NCBI RefSeq assembly: GCF_900120175.1
Contig: NZ_FQLF01000001.1
Location: 434,001 to 498,000 of the forward strand
Origin: Oceanicoccus sp. KOV_DT_Chl
GTDB taxonomy: Bacteria; Pseudomonadota; Gammaproteobacteria; Pseudomonadales; Dasaniaceae
DNA length: 64,000 nt
Direction: 5' to 3'
The position numbers and the translations under genes were made by a program. Shown here in pieces: positions 1-8,232 of this stretch. Below the pieces are notes generated by a model, which saw nothing but the letters and a program-made list of their open reading frames with translations, did no database searches and was not told the DNA's origin. Position 1 is the first letter of the stretch, and the number at the start of each line of letters is the position of its first letter.

Positions 1-390
1 CGAGCGTAACATTTCCGCTACCGCCAGTTGGGTGCCGTCGCGAACAAATTCCTCATCCACCCACTGACCTTCAGCAGGCCAGATATGTTGTTCTAACCAT
101 TGTTGCAAAGGGGTGTCGTCAGCCATGCCGCGAAATAGGCTCATGGCGGCGTGACCATGGGCATTGATTAGGCCGGGGCAAAGCACATGTTGGGGCAAAT
201 CAATACCGTATTGCGCATCAAATCGTTGCAGCGCTTGCTCGGTCGGCAAGATGGCGACAATCTCTCCATTGTGAATAGCAATAGAGTGATTTTTGAGTAC
301 GGTTTGTGCTGGTCGAATTGGAATTATCCAGCCGGCGCTGATTAAAGTATCAATGGTTGCTGGCAATGTGTTGCTTGCTGAATCAGTCAT
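1..390 (-). CDS. mtaD: TRZ/ATZ-family amidohydrolase, N-terminal part (MtaD-like, truncated by window edge)
   Basis: The first 130 residues of a metal-dependent amidohydrolase are visible; the rest lies beyond position 1. The translation has the start of the composite amidohydrolase beta-sandwich, then LINAHGHAAMSLFRGMADDT, with the metal-binding HxH pair at residues 78 and 80. This family includes 5-methylthioadenosine/S-adenosylhomocysteine deaminases, which act in purine salvage in the cytoplasm. In pseudomonads mtaD lies close to gyrA, which supports the name. The ATG at 388-390 begins MTDSASNTLP. The gene is divergent from gyrA. Another TRZ/ATZ hydrolase cannot be excluded from the N-terminus alone. 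Confidence 0.75.
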   Translation of the reverse strand, partial: MTDSASNTLPATIDTLISAGWIIPIRPAQTVLKNHSIAIHNGEIVAILPTEQALQRFDAQYGIDLPQHVLCPGLINAHGHAAMSLFRGMADDTPLQQWLEQHIWPAEGQWVDEEFVRDGTQLAVAEMLRS

Positions 391-471
391 AAGGTGGTTT
401 TTTATCGCTGTTTTTTCAGTGCCCGCGAGTATAACGGGATTTTGTCAGAAATGCTTTTAAATAGCCGCTGA

Positions 472-495
472 AAAAAGCGCGAAAAGGCGCTTTTT
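472..495 (+). terminator. Terminator-like hairpin upstream of gyrA
   Basis: AAAAAGCGC (472-480) pairs with GCGCTTTTT (487-495) around a 6-nt loop, and more T/A follows. It has the form of an intrinsic terminator, but no gene ends here, because the flanking genes diverge. It may be an attenuator-like or insulating structure in the gyrA leader, or chance. Confidence 0.35.
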
Positions 496-530
496 ATCGG
501 CTTTACAGCTGTCGGTATCACATTGATTTA

Positions 531-539
531 TGGTATGAT
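531..539 (+). promoter_or_regulatory. Putative extended -10 promoter of gyrA
   Basis: TGGTATGAT carries a TGn extension followed by TATGAT, a good extended -10 hexamer, about 190 bases before the gyrA ATG. I see no strong -35 at 17 nt, which is tolerated for extended -10 promoters. Predicted from sequence only. Confidence 0.3.
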
Positions 540-730
540 TTTGCGCTTATAACGGCTGCTTGTTGGCGGTTTTTTGAGCGTTATAAATGGCTACAAAAAT
601 CATCTGGGTTGAGATGGCTGGCGGGGCTTTTTGGAACGGATAAAACACCTTGTTTTGCCGTGGTAGATTGGGCGCTTAAGCCGATAATATAAGTAATACA
701 AAGCTAAAATAATCAGGAATTGCATTTCAT

Positions 731-3400
731 ATGGCTGAATCAAGCAACATCGCAAGTAACGAAATCCTGCCGGTAAATATCGAAGACGAACTGAAAAAAT
801 CCTACCTTGATTACTCCATGAGTGTCATCGTCGGGCGTGCTTTGCCAGATGTTCGGGATGGATTAAAGCCAGTTCACCGTCGAGTGTTATTTGCCATGAG
901 CGAATTAAACAACGACTGGAACAAAGGCTATAAAAAATCTGCCCGTGTGGTGGGTGATGTTATCGGTAAATACCATCCGCACGGTGATTCGGCGGTATAT
1001 GAAACTATCGTACGGATGGCGCAGCCATTTTCACTGCGTTATATGCTGGTTGATGGTCAGGGTAACTTCGGTTCCATCGATGGCGACTCTGCCGCGGCGA
1101 TGCGTTACACCGAAATCCGGATGCGTAAAATTGCCCACGAAATTCTTGCGGATTTGGATAAAGAAACTGTCGACTGGGTGCCTAACTATGACGGTACCGA
1201 GCAAATTCCAGCCGTTATGCCGACTAAAGTCCCCAACCTGTTAATCAATGGTTCCTCGGGTATAGCGGTGGGGATGGCGACCAATATTCCGCCGCACAAT
1301 TTGAATGAAGTGGTAACCGCCTGTTTGGCTTTGATTGATAACCCCGATACCACTATCGAAGAGTTAATGTCTTATATTCCTGGTCCTGATTTCCCTACAG
1401 CGGCAATCATTAATGGTCGTGCTGGGATTCTGCAGGCTTATCGCACTGGTAAAGGTCGTATTTATATCCGCGCCCGTGCCGAAGTCATCAGCAATGAAAA
1501 AACCAATAAAGACACTATTATCATTCACGAGTTACCGTATCAGGTAAACAAAGCGCGCTTGATTGAAAAAATCGCTGATTTGGTAAAAGAGAAAAAGATC
1601 GAAGGTATTTCAGAACTGCGTGACGAGTCTGATAAAGACGGTATGCGCGTCGTGATTGAAATGAAACGCGGTGAAATGGGTGATGTCTGCCTGAATAACC
1701 TTTACGCGCAAACCCAGTTAGAAAATGTATTCGGTATTAATATTGTGGCGCTGGTTGACGGCCAACCAAAATTATTAAATCTGAAACAATTATTAGAATA
1801 TTTCATCCTGCACCGTCGCGAAGTGGTCACGCGACGTACCGTGTACTTGTTAAGAAAAGCCCGCGAACGCGGTCATATTCTGGAAGGTCTTGCAGTTGCG
1901 ATTTCCAATATCGATGAAATGATCGAGCTGATCAAAGCCTCTGACACTACAGCTGAGGCGAAAGATAAATTATCTGCCAGAGCATGGGCCCCTGGCGAAG
2001 TCATGGGTATGCTGGAGCGCATTGGCGACAGCGATTTGAAAACCGCCGCTTCCCGTCCTGAAGATTTACCCGCAGGTTTTGGTTTTATCGATGGCCAATA
2101 CTTTTTATCGCCAGCACAAGTGCAAGCTATTCTCGATATGCGCTTGCAAAAACTGACTGGCCTTGAACATGAAAAACTGCTGAAAGAGTATCAGGAAAAG
2201 TTAGACGAAATTGCTGAGTATTTAGCTATTTTGGGTGATTCATTAAAGTTGATGGCCATCATTCGCGAAGAGCTGGCTGCTATCGTGGCCGAGTATGGCG
2301 ATGAGCGTCGTACTGAAATTATTGAATCGCTGCGTGATTTAACTGAAGAAGATTTGATCACTGAAGAAGACCGTGTGGTAACCATTTCTCATGGCGGTTA
2401 CGCCAAAACCCAGGCCTTGAGTGATTATCAGGCGCAGCGTCGCGGTGGTATGGGACGATCTGCGACCGCAGTAAAAGACGAAGATTATGTTGAACATCTG
2501 GTCATTGCCAGCACCCACGATACCATTTTGTGTTTCTCCAATGTGGGTAAAGTGTATTGGTTAAAAGTATTCCATATTCCTTTAGCGGGTCGTAATGCGC
2601 GTGGTCGTCCAATGGTTAATTTATTACCTCTGGATGAAGGCGAGCGCATCACGTCTATTATGCCAGTCAATGAATACACCGAAGGTCACTATATCTTTAT
2701 GGCGACTGCCAACGGCACCGTGAAGAAAACCGCATTAACGGATTTTGCGCGCCAGCGCAGTGTTGGTTTGCGGGCATTGGAGCTGGAAGAGGGCGATGTG
2801 CTGATTGGTACAGAAGTGACTACCGGTGATTGTGACGTTATGTTGTTTAGTACTGCGGGTAAAGCGGTGCGCTTTAATGAGAACGATGTGCGTGCAATGG
2901 GTCGTACCGCAAAAGGTGTTCGCGGTATTCGCATGGACGAAGGCCATAAAATGATTTCTTTGCTGGTGCCTAAAGAGGGTGGCCGGATGTTGTCCGTATC
3001 GGAAAATGGCTATGGCAAACGCACCGAGTTCACGGAGTTTGCAACCAAGGGACGTGGTAATAAAGGCATGATCTTTATGCAGGCTTCCGATCGCAATGGT
3101 GCCATTGTCGGTGCGGTACAAGTGTTCGATGGCGATGAGCTTATGATGATCTCTGATCAGGGCACTATGGTGCGTACCCGCACTGATGAAATTTCGGTCT
3201 TAGGTCGTAACACTCAAGGTGTTCGTGTGATTCGCTTGAAAGAAGGTGAGCATGTGGTGGGCGTTGAGCGTATCGAAGAGCCCGATGAAGTGGTCGCGAT
3301 CGATGCAGCCCCCGCAAGCGTGGTTGATGATGCGGCTGCGATGATTGAAGCAAGTGTCGATGATGCAGGTGATGAGTCGCCTGCAGATACAGAAGAGTAA
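731..3400 (+). CDS. gyrA: DNA gyrase subunit A
   Basis: Breakage-reunion subunit of DNA gyrase, which with GyrB introduces negative supercoils. The 889-residue length fits gammaproteobacterial GyrA. The quinolone-resistance region reads [17 protein letters not shown]. Ser87 matches E. coli Ser83, and Glu91 occupies the E. coli Asp87 position, a natural acidic variant rather than a known resistance change. The catalytic tyrosine is Tyr126 in [11 protein letters not shown]. The GyrA box QRRGGMG (about residue 568) that starts DNA wrapping by the C-terminal pinwheel is present. The protein ends in an acidic tail rich in D/E. serC and pheA follow, as in Pseudomonas; a strong hairpin separates gyrA from serC. 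The frame is intact despite GGGG runs. Confidence 0.98.
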   Translation: MAESSNIASNEILPVNIEDELKKSYLDYSMSVIVGRALPDVRDGLKPVHRRVLFAMSELNNDWNKGYKKSARVVGDVIGKYHPHGDSAVYETIVRMAQPFSLRYMLVDGQGNFGSIDGDSAAAMRYTEIRMRKIAHEILADLDKETVDWVPNYDGTEQIPAVMPTKVPNLLINGSSGIAVGMATNIPPHNLNEVVTACLALIDNPDTTIEELMSYIPGPDFPTAAIINGRAGILQAYRTGKGRIYIRARAEVISNEKTNKDTIIIHELPYQVNKARLIEKIADLVKEKKIEGISELRDESDKDGMRVVIEMKRGEMGDVCLNNLYAQTQLENVFGINIVALVDGQPKLLNLKQLLEYFILHRREVVTRRTVYLLRKARERGHILEGLAVAISNIDEMIELIKASDTTAEAKDKLSARAWAPGEVMGMLERIGDSDLKTAASRPEDLPAGFGFIDGQYFLSPAQVQAILDMRLQKLTGLEHEKLLKEYQEKLDEIAEYLAILGDSLKLMAIIREELAAIVAEYGDERRTEIIESLRDLTEEDLITEEDRVVTISHGGYAKTQALSDYQAQRRGGMGRSATAVKDEDYVEHLVIASTHDTILCFSNVGKVYWLKVFHIPLAGRNARGRPMVNLLPLDEGERITSIMPVNEYTEGHYIFMATANGTVKKTALTDFARQRSVGLRALELEEGDVLIGTEVTTGDCDVMLFSTAGKAVRFNENDVRAMGRTAKGVRGIRMDEGHKMISLLVPKEGGRMLSVSENGYGKRTEFTEFATKGRGNKGMIFMQASDRNGAIVGAVQVFDGDELMMISDQGTMVRTRTDEISVLGRNTQGVRVIRLKEGEHVVGVERIEEPDEVVAIDAAPASVVDDAAAMIEASVDDAGDESPADTEE

Positions 3401-3412
3401 TAGATTAATCGT

Positions 3413-3446
3413 CCGGCGTTAATATTTTAACGCCGGGCTCGTTTTT
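3413..3446 (+). terminator. Rho-independent terminator after gyrA
   Basis: CCGGCGTTAA (3413-3422) pairs perfectly with TTAACGCCGG (3427-3436) over a 4-nt loop, followed by GCTCG and a run of five T. It sits 13 bases after the gyrA stop and about 20 bases before the serC ATG, so it should limit read-through from gyrA into serC. Confidence 0.8.
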
Positions 3447-3465
3447 ATTGTTGAGGTTTTATTAG

Positions 3466-4542
3466 ATGTCCCGTAAATATAATTTTTGTGCTGGTCCTGC
3501 GTCATTACCTGAAGCGGTGTTACAGCAAGCCGCTGCCGAACTGGTTGATTTTCAGGGTGCCGGTTTGTCGGTGATGGAAATGAGCCACCGCTCAGCAGAA
3601 GTCGTCGCTATTGCCAATAAAGCGGAAGCGGATTTTCGTGAGCTGCTGAATATTTCTGATGATTACGCGGTATTGTTTTTACAGGGCGGCGCCAGCACCC
3701 AGTTTGCTTCCGTACCATTAAATTTGCTGGGCGATAAAAGCTCTGCTGATTATGTGAATACCGGTCAGTGGTCGAAAAAAGCGATTAAAGAAGGCAAGCG
3801 TTTTGCTGATGTTAATGTTGTTGCCAGCTCCGAGGATACTAATTTCACCACTATCCCCGCTGTTGATAGCTGGCAGTTAGATAAAAATGCCGCCTACCTG
3901 CATTACACGCCAAATGAAACCATCGGTGGGGTTGAGTTTTTGTGGACACCGCAAGTCGATGTGCCCTTAGTAGCGGATATGTCGTCAACAATTTTATCTC
4001 GTCCGGTTGATGTTAATCAGTTTGGGTTGATCTACGCCGGTGCACAAAAAAATATCGGCCCAGCCGGTTTGACCATGGTTATTGTACGCAAGGATTTATT
4101 GGGTAAAGCCAGCGCACATTGTCCAACCATGCTCGATTATCAGGTCGCTGCGGAAAATGATTCCATGTATAACACGCCGCCAACCTACTCAATGTATTTG
4201 GCCGGATTGGTGTTTCAGTGGTTAAAGGATCAAGGCGGCTTAACAGCGATTGAAGCGTTGAACCGTCGTAAAGCCGAAAAGCTTTATGGCTTTATTGATG
4301 CCAGCGCGTTTTATGCAAACCCGGTTGAGGTGGCCAGTCGTTCGTGGATGAATATCCCTTTCACTTTGGCTAACACCGACTTGGAAAAACAGTTTTTAGC
4401 TGAGTCAGAAGCTGCTGGTTTACTTAATCTAAAAGGGCACCGCAGTGTCGGTGGTATGCGTGCCAGTATTTATAACGCGGTACCGGAAGAGGCTGTCGAT
4501 GCGTTGATTGCGTTTATGAAAGACTTTGAAGCTCGGGCATAA
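3466..4542 (+). CDS. serC: Phosphoserine aminotransferase
   Basis: PLP-dependent class V aminotransferase. It makes phosphoserine from 3-phosphohydroxypyruvate in serine synthesis and acts in pyridoxine synthesis. The protein is 358 residues, near the usual 360. It opens with the conserved YNFCAGPASLPEAVL and has the PLP lysine at Lys195 in YAGAQKNIGPAG. The substrate-binding HRSVGGMRASIYNA is near the C-terminus. A good ribosome site (TTGAGG) precedes the ATG. pheA follows after 55 bases in the same direction; serC-pheA operons are usual in gammaproteobacteria. Confidence 0.97.
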   Translation: MSRKYNFCAGPASLPEAVLQQAAAELVDFQGAGLSVMEMSHRSAEVVAIANKAEADFRELLNISDDYAVLFLQGGASTQFASVPLNLLGDKSSADYVNTGQWSKKAIKEGKRFADVNVVASSEDTNFTTIPAVDSWQLDKNAAYLHYTPNETIGGVEFLWTPQVDVPLVADMSSTILSRPVDVNQFGLIYAGAQKNIGPAGLTMVIVRKDLLGKASAHCPTMLDYQVAAENDSMYNTPPTYSMYLAGLVFQWLKDQGGLTAIEALNRRKAEKLYGFIDASAFYANPVEVASRSWMNIPFTLANTDLEKQFLAESEAAGLLNLKGHRSVGGMRASIYNAVPEEAVDALIAFMKDFEARA

Positions 4543-4597
4543 TTTTATTAATTTCAATAGCTATTAATTTAAACCCAGACAGGGCGGCTGAACGGTA

Positions 4598-5710
4598 ATG
4601 TCAGACAACAAGGATCTAGAACAACTGCGCCAGGAAATCGATTCAATCGATACGCAGATACATCAGTTAATCAATCAGCGAGCAGGCTGTGCCGAGCGGG
4701 TGGCGCAAACTAAACTGAAAGAGTTTGCTGATAACGGTAACGCCGATGTATCAAAGGTGTTGTTCTATCGCCCCGAGCGTGAAGCACAAGTATTGCAAAA
4801 AGTGATTGATCGCAATCAAGGGCCGTTGGATGGCAAGACGGTAGCGCGTATTTTTCGTGAAATCATGTCGGCTTGTCTGGCCTTGGAAAAGCCCATGGAA
4901 GTGGCTTATTTTGGCCCTGAAGGGACATTCACCCAAGCGGCAACGATAAAGCATTTTGGGCAGGCAGTGGTGAGCTTACCGCAGCCCAGTATTGCTAATG
5001 TTTTTGATCAAGTAGAATCAGGTCAGTGTCACTATGGTGTCGTGCCAGTTGAAAACTCCACCGAAGGTATGGTGAGTCACACGCTGGATAACTTCATGGA
5101 TTCACCACTGAAAATTTGTGGTGAAGTAGAATTGCGCATCCAGTTACATTTATTAGCTAACGCCACTGCAAGCTCCGATACGATCACGTCTATTTGTGCC
5201 CATCAGCAGGCACTGGCGCAGGCGCGTAACTGGCTGGAAAATAACTGGCCGGGTATTGAACTGGTGGCGGTTGCCAGCAATGCAGAAGCCGCTCGCATGG
5301 CCAGAGATGATTCATCTATTGCTGCGGTAGCAGGTGATATTGCTGCCGAGCAATATGGTTTGATGAAATTAGCCAGCAGCATTGAAGACTACGCTAATAA
5401 TACCACCCGTTTTTTAATTATTGGTCAGCAGGATACGCCTCCCAGTGGCAGTGATAAAACCTCCTTGATTGTTGAGGTCAGCAATAAACCTGGCGCATTA
5501 TTAAAACTGTTAGAGCCGTTTCATACTGCTGGAGTGAGTTTGACCCGTATCGATACGCGGCCTTCGCGTAGAGATACATGGGCTTATGTGTTTTTTATTG
5601 AGTTCGAAGGTCATCAGCACGATGAAAAAGTCAGTAGCATCTTGTCTGATTTATCTGACCATTCCAGAATGTTGAAAATCCTTGGGTCCTATCCCAAAGC
5701 CGTTTTATAA
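4598..5710 (+). CDS. pheA: Bifunctional chorismate mutase/prephenate dehydratase (P-protein)
   Basis: Converts chorismate to prephenate and then phenylpyruvate, the committed steps of phenylalanine synthesis. The N-terminal AroQ chorismate mutase (about residues 1-95; LEQLRQEIDSIDTQIHQLIN) is followed by the dehydratase (about 100-275; AYFGPEGTFTQAA and VPVENSTEGMV) and a C-terminal ACT domain (about 285-365). In the ACT domain the feedback-binding motifs are PGALLKLLEPF and TRIDTRPSRRD, the latter a variant of the E. coli ESRP site. AGGGCGG precedes the ATG. It shares direction with serC. A GC hairpin (CTGGCA/TGCCAG, 5736-5754) lies just after the stop but has no T run. Confidence 0.96.
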   Translation: MSDNKDLEQLRQEIDSIDTQIHQLINQRAGCAERVAQTKLKEFADNGNADVSKVLFYRPEREAQVLQKVIDRNQGPLDGKTVARIFREIMSACLALEKPMEVAYFGPEGTFTQAATIKHFGQAVVSLPQPSIANVFDQVESGQCHYGVVPVENSTEGMVSHTLDNFMDSPLKICGEVELRIQLHLLANATASSDTITSICAHQQALAQARNWLENNWPGIELVAVASNAEAARMARDDSSIAAVAGDIAAEQYGLMKLASSIEDYANNTTRFLIIGQQDTPPSGSDKTSLIVEVSNKPGALLKLLEPFHTAGVSLTRIDTRPSRRDTWAYVFFIEFEGHQHDEKVSSILSDLSDHSRMLKILGSYPKAVL

Positions 5711-5790
5711 GTAGCCTGTCTTTTGTATAGGGGGCTGGCAGAGTACGTGCCAGCGTAATTAAACCGTTATTGATTAGTTGTTAAATCGAT

Positions 5791-6282
5791 ATGAGTTTAA
5801 AAATAAAATTTATTTTTATCGGTGTCGCCGTGTTGCTGGTTATTAATGCCACTGCGGTGGGCTATTTTTATTTCTATCTACCGATGGTGATTGCATCAGC
5901 GCAAGACACCGAAAGTGTGCTTGCTGAAACAGACGTATCAGCCAGTGCTGACGTTATGGATACCGAAGATTATATCGATGTGGCTGCTGATGGTTTTAGT
6001 GATGATTACTATATGGTGCATTTTAACTACGGCGATGCTGTCGATTTATGTATGAACGAAGCGCGTTCACGCAATAGTAATTTGATTCAGTTAGTGGTGA
6101 ATGAACACTCCACGCGTTTTAATACTAATGCCAAGATGTATTTGGTAACGTTAGAAAGCTATGTCGGTACCCCGATGCTTTATGATGAAAAAAAGCATAC
6201 CTGTGATGTGGATCCAAAAGTGCAGGGCGTAACATTCTATAAAGAAATTATTCGCCGCAAAGCGGTGAGGCCTGTGCCTTAG
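5791..6282 (+). CDS. Small membrane-anchored hypothetical protein
   Basis: I do not recognise this 163-residue protein. It has one N-terminal membrane segment (about residues 5-30, KFIFIGVAVLLVINATAVGYFYFYLPM), then an acidic linker and a soluble domain that should lie in the periplasm. The domain contains two cysteines (in DLCMNEARS and KHTCDVD) that could form a disulfide. Length and intact frame support a real gene. It lies about 80 bases after pheA and could be a conserved passenger of that cluster. No function can be given. Confidence 0.6.
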   Translation: MSLKIKFIFIGVAVLLVINATAVGYFYFYLPMVIASAQDTESVLAETDVSASADVMDTEDYIDVAADGFSDDYYMVHFNYGDAVDLCMNEARSRNSNLIQLVVNEHSTRFNTNAKMYLVTLESYVGTPMLYDEKKHTCDVDPKVQGVTFYKEIIRRKAVRPVP

Positions 6283-6304
6283 TTTTTTTGTAGGAGCAGG
6301 ATTA

Positions 6305-6330
6305 AAAGCCCAAAGCCCAAAGCCCAAAGC
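6305..6330 (+). repeat. 7-bp tandem repeat (AAAGCCC x 3.7)
   Basis: AAAGCCC is repeated head to tail three times plus five bases. It lies between the convergent ends of the hypothetical gene and the SDR gene, just before a palindromic GTCATCCCCGA element. Confidence 0.85.
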
Positions 6331-6376
6331 ATCATAGATAGACTTATGTCACCCCCGACTTGATTTAATATTTTGA

Positions 6377-6403
6377 GTCATCCCCGATCAGGTCGGGAAT
6401 GAC
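6377..6403. repeat. Palindromic repeat, GTCATCCCCGA family
   Basis: GTCATCCCCGA (6377-6387) and TCGGGAATGAC (6393-6403) form an 11-bp hairpin with one mismatch and a TCAGG loop. Related copies or half-copies occur near 21360-21490, 36080-36104, 53640-53720 and 59296-59324, always outside genes, and a cousin is in hsdR at 25187-25215. It sits between two convergent genes, where it may also end transcription. Confidence 0.75.
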
Positions 6404-6411
6404 GAATTGGT

Positions 6412-7164
6412 TTAACCAATCGTTTTCCCCTGATCCGCCATATACACTGACCCGTGAATGGCTTTGGCATCATCTGATGCGATGAAGGCTATCACTGCAG
6501 CAATATCTTCTGCTTCTGACATGCCGCGTACGCCGGCGGTGCGCATAATCAAATCGAAGTCTGCATTTTCAGGCATGCCGACTTTGGCAATCTGCGGCGT
6601 GTTGGTGCCGCCAGGGCAAACGGCATTGATGCGAATGTTTTGGTTTATAAATTCCAGTGCCAGTGCTTTAGTAAGGCCGATGATACCGTGCTTGGCGCTA
6701 CAGTAGGTGGCGGAATACGCTTGCCCTTGTACGCTGGCGAGTGAACCGATGTTGACGATATTACCGCCGGTTTCTAACAGTTGCGGTATGGCGGCCTGAC
6801 TGAGATAAAAAGCACTGCCGAGGTTGACCGCTAAATCCTGCAGCCACAATTCATCTGTCACTTCATGCAGGGCGCGAAATACATGTCCGCCTGCGCAGTT
6901 GATCAGTACATCCAAACGTCCATAGTGCTCGATGCACTGTGCAACGACATCGCGACAATTGTGCGCCACGCTAATATCTGCTGGTTGCATAGAAGCCACG
7001 CCATCAGATTGCTCGATGGCCTGTTGGGTGATGGCGAGGTCATCGATGTTGCGTCCCACGCCAAAAATTTTAGCGCCTTCGCTGGCGAGCCGTTTGGCGG
7101 TGGCGGCACCGATACCGGAAGAGGCGCCAGTAATTAAAATAACTTTATTATCAAAACGTTGCAT
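6412..7164 (-). CDS. SDR family NAD(P)-dependent oxidoreductase
   Basis: Classical short-chain dehydrogenase of 250 residues. The cofactor motif TGASSGIG is at residues 12-19, NCAG at about 89-92, the catalytic Ser141 in NIGS, and Tyr154/Lys158 in YCSAKH. The C-terminus has the usual GSVYMADQGKTIG. These enzymes reduce or oxidise hydroxyl/keto groups in the cytoplasm; substrate cannot be read from sequence. The gene follows a SRPBCC-like gene after 34 bases, so the two probably form an operon, perhaps acting on a common small aromatic or lipid substrate. Confidence 0.88.
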   Translation of the reverse strand: MQRFDNKVILITGASSGIGAATAKRLASEGAKIFGVGRNIDDLAITQQAIEQSDGVASMQPADISVAHNCRDVVAQCIEHYGRLDVLINCAGGHVFRALHEVTDELWLQDLAVNLGSAFYLSQAAIPQLLETGGNIVNIGSLASVQGQAYSATYCSAKHGIIGLTKALALEFINQNIRINAVCPGGTNTPQIAKVGMPENADFDLIMRTAGVRGMSEAEDIAAVIAFIASDDAKAIHGSVYMADQGKTIG

Positions 7165-7198
7165 GACTGTACTCTCGGAAAGTTGGAGGTAATGGGTT

Positions 7199-7669
7199 TT
7201 ATTCGGCGAGGCCCGCTTTGTTCCAGCGGCTAATCAATTGCTGGCTTTCGGTAATCGCAGAGTCACGAACGATGGCGGCCATTTCCATGGCGTCGCCCTC
7301 GACGCTGATATCACGCCAGGTTTTGGTGAGTAAGCTACCGTTGGACAGAGCTTCAAATTGCCAGTCTTCAATCATGCTGAAAAAACTCGCGGTTTTAATT
7401 TCCTGAGCGGATAGCGGGACTTGGCTAAAGGGGGCGGTGGTCACTTTAATTGATAATAAGATGCTACCTAAGTCATCTTCATCGACTGCAATTAATTCCA
7501 GCAGCGATACAACGGCAGTGTTGTAGCAGTAAATCGCCTGGCCGGGAGTAAAGGTACCGCAGCCAACGCCGCCGGGGAAATAATCCAGAATACGTTGTGG
7601 CGTCATTGCAAACGCAGCGCCTTGCTGGCAACTGATTTGTAATGCTAGCTGTTCCTGATGGGCGATCAT
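7199..7669 (-). CDS. Hypothetical protein, possibly SRPBCC/START-like
   Basis: A 156-residue soluble protein without signal or membrane segment. The pattern of alternating strands ending in a long C-terminal helix (ITESQQLISRWNKAGLAE) suggests a START/SRPBCC lipid- or aromatic-binding fold, but I see no diagnostic motif. It is upstream of the SDR gene and probably co-transcribed with it. The ATG at 7669 begins MIAHQEQLA. The family assignment is tentative. Confidence 0.55.
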   Translation of the reverse strand: MIAHQEQLALQISCQQGAAFAMTPQRILDYFPGGVGCGTFTPGQAIYCYNTAVVSLLELIAVDEDDLGSILLSIKVTTAPFSQVPLSAQEIKTASFFSMIEDWQFEALSNGSLLTKTWRDISVEGDAMEMAAIVRDSAITESQQLISRWNKAGLAE

Positions 7670-7735
7670 GTGGCTGCTCGGTCATTGTTATTGTTAAGCC
7701 GCTTTATAAGGGATTACTTTCTTGCGGGCAATAAA

Positions 7736-7760
7736 AAAGGCGACTTAAACAGTCGCCTTT
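7736..7760 (-). terminator. Rho-independent terminator of fdxA
   Basis: AAAGGCGACT (7736-7745) pairs with AGTCGCCTTT (7751-7760) over a 5-nt loop. Read on the minus strand, the stem is followed by TTTTAT, so it ends transcription of the ferredoxin gene 26 bases after its stop. Confidence 0.85.
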
Positions 7761-7785
7761 CTTAATGGTAATGTCAGTCGCCGTA

Positions 7786-8109
7786 TTAGCGCTCCAGATG
7801 TTGTAATTTGTCTGGCTTGTTAGCCCAGTCTTCAGCATCTTCAGGGGGGGCTTTCATCTCAGTGATGTTTGGCCATACTTCAGCCAGCTCGGCATTCAGT
7901 TCCATAAACACTTGCTGATCTTCCGGTAGCTCATCTTCAGAGTAGATTGCATCGACAGGACATTCCGGTTCACACAGAGCGCAATCGATACACTCGTCAG
8001 GGTGGATTACCAGAAAGTTTGGGCCTTCATAAAAACAGTCAACAGGGCATACTTCTACACAATCGGTGTGCTTACACTTAATGCACTGTTCCCCAACTAC
8101 AAATGTCAT
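7786..8109 (-). CDS. fdxA: 7Fe-8S ferredoxin FdxA
   Basis: Azotobacter FdI-type ferredoxin of 107 residues, an electron carrier with one [3Fe-4S] and one [4Fe-4S] cluster. Cysteines are at 9, 12, 17, 21 and 25 ([17 protein letters not shown]) and 40, 43, 46 and 50 ([12 protein letters not shown]), matching the FdI spacing with a one-residue shift. The long C-terminal extension with two tryptophans is typical. It lies directly downstream of mutS, as in Pseudomonas. Codons for MKAPPED contain a run of seven C (7844-7850) that is intact, which matters for judging the frameshifts elsewhere. Confidence 0.96.
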   Translation of the reverse strand: MTFVVGEQCIKCKHTDCVEVCPVDCFYEGPNFLVIHPDECIDCALCEPECPVDAIYSEDELPEDQQVFMELNAELAEVWPNITEMKAPPEDAEDWANKPDKLQHLER

Positions 8110-8232
8110 TTCGGTCTTGCCTCTTTCAATATATGTTCAGCGTTCTAAGGAAGCTTGGGTCGTGATTTGTTAACGGCGCGTAGTCTAGCACTAGAATTTT
8201 AAAATGTAGACTGATTTTTGGCTAAACAATTG

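Larger units (their letters stand above)
391..730. other. Divergent intergenic region upstream of gyrA
   Basis: This 340-base gap separates the divergent amidohydrolase and gyrA. It holds a 9-bp A/T-flanked GC hairpin (472-480 with 487-495) and an extended -10 motif (531-539), listed separately. No additional coding frame is convincing. A run TCAGGAATTGCATTTCAT precedes the gyrA ATG; AGGAA at 714-718 is a somewhat distant Shine-Dalgarno. Confidence 0.5.

Noticed and set aside
985-1005. Quinolone-resistance mutation in GyrA (Glu at the Asp87 position)
   Set aside because: Glu is a natural acidic residue at this site in many bacteria, and the Ser83 equivalent is unchanged.
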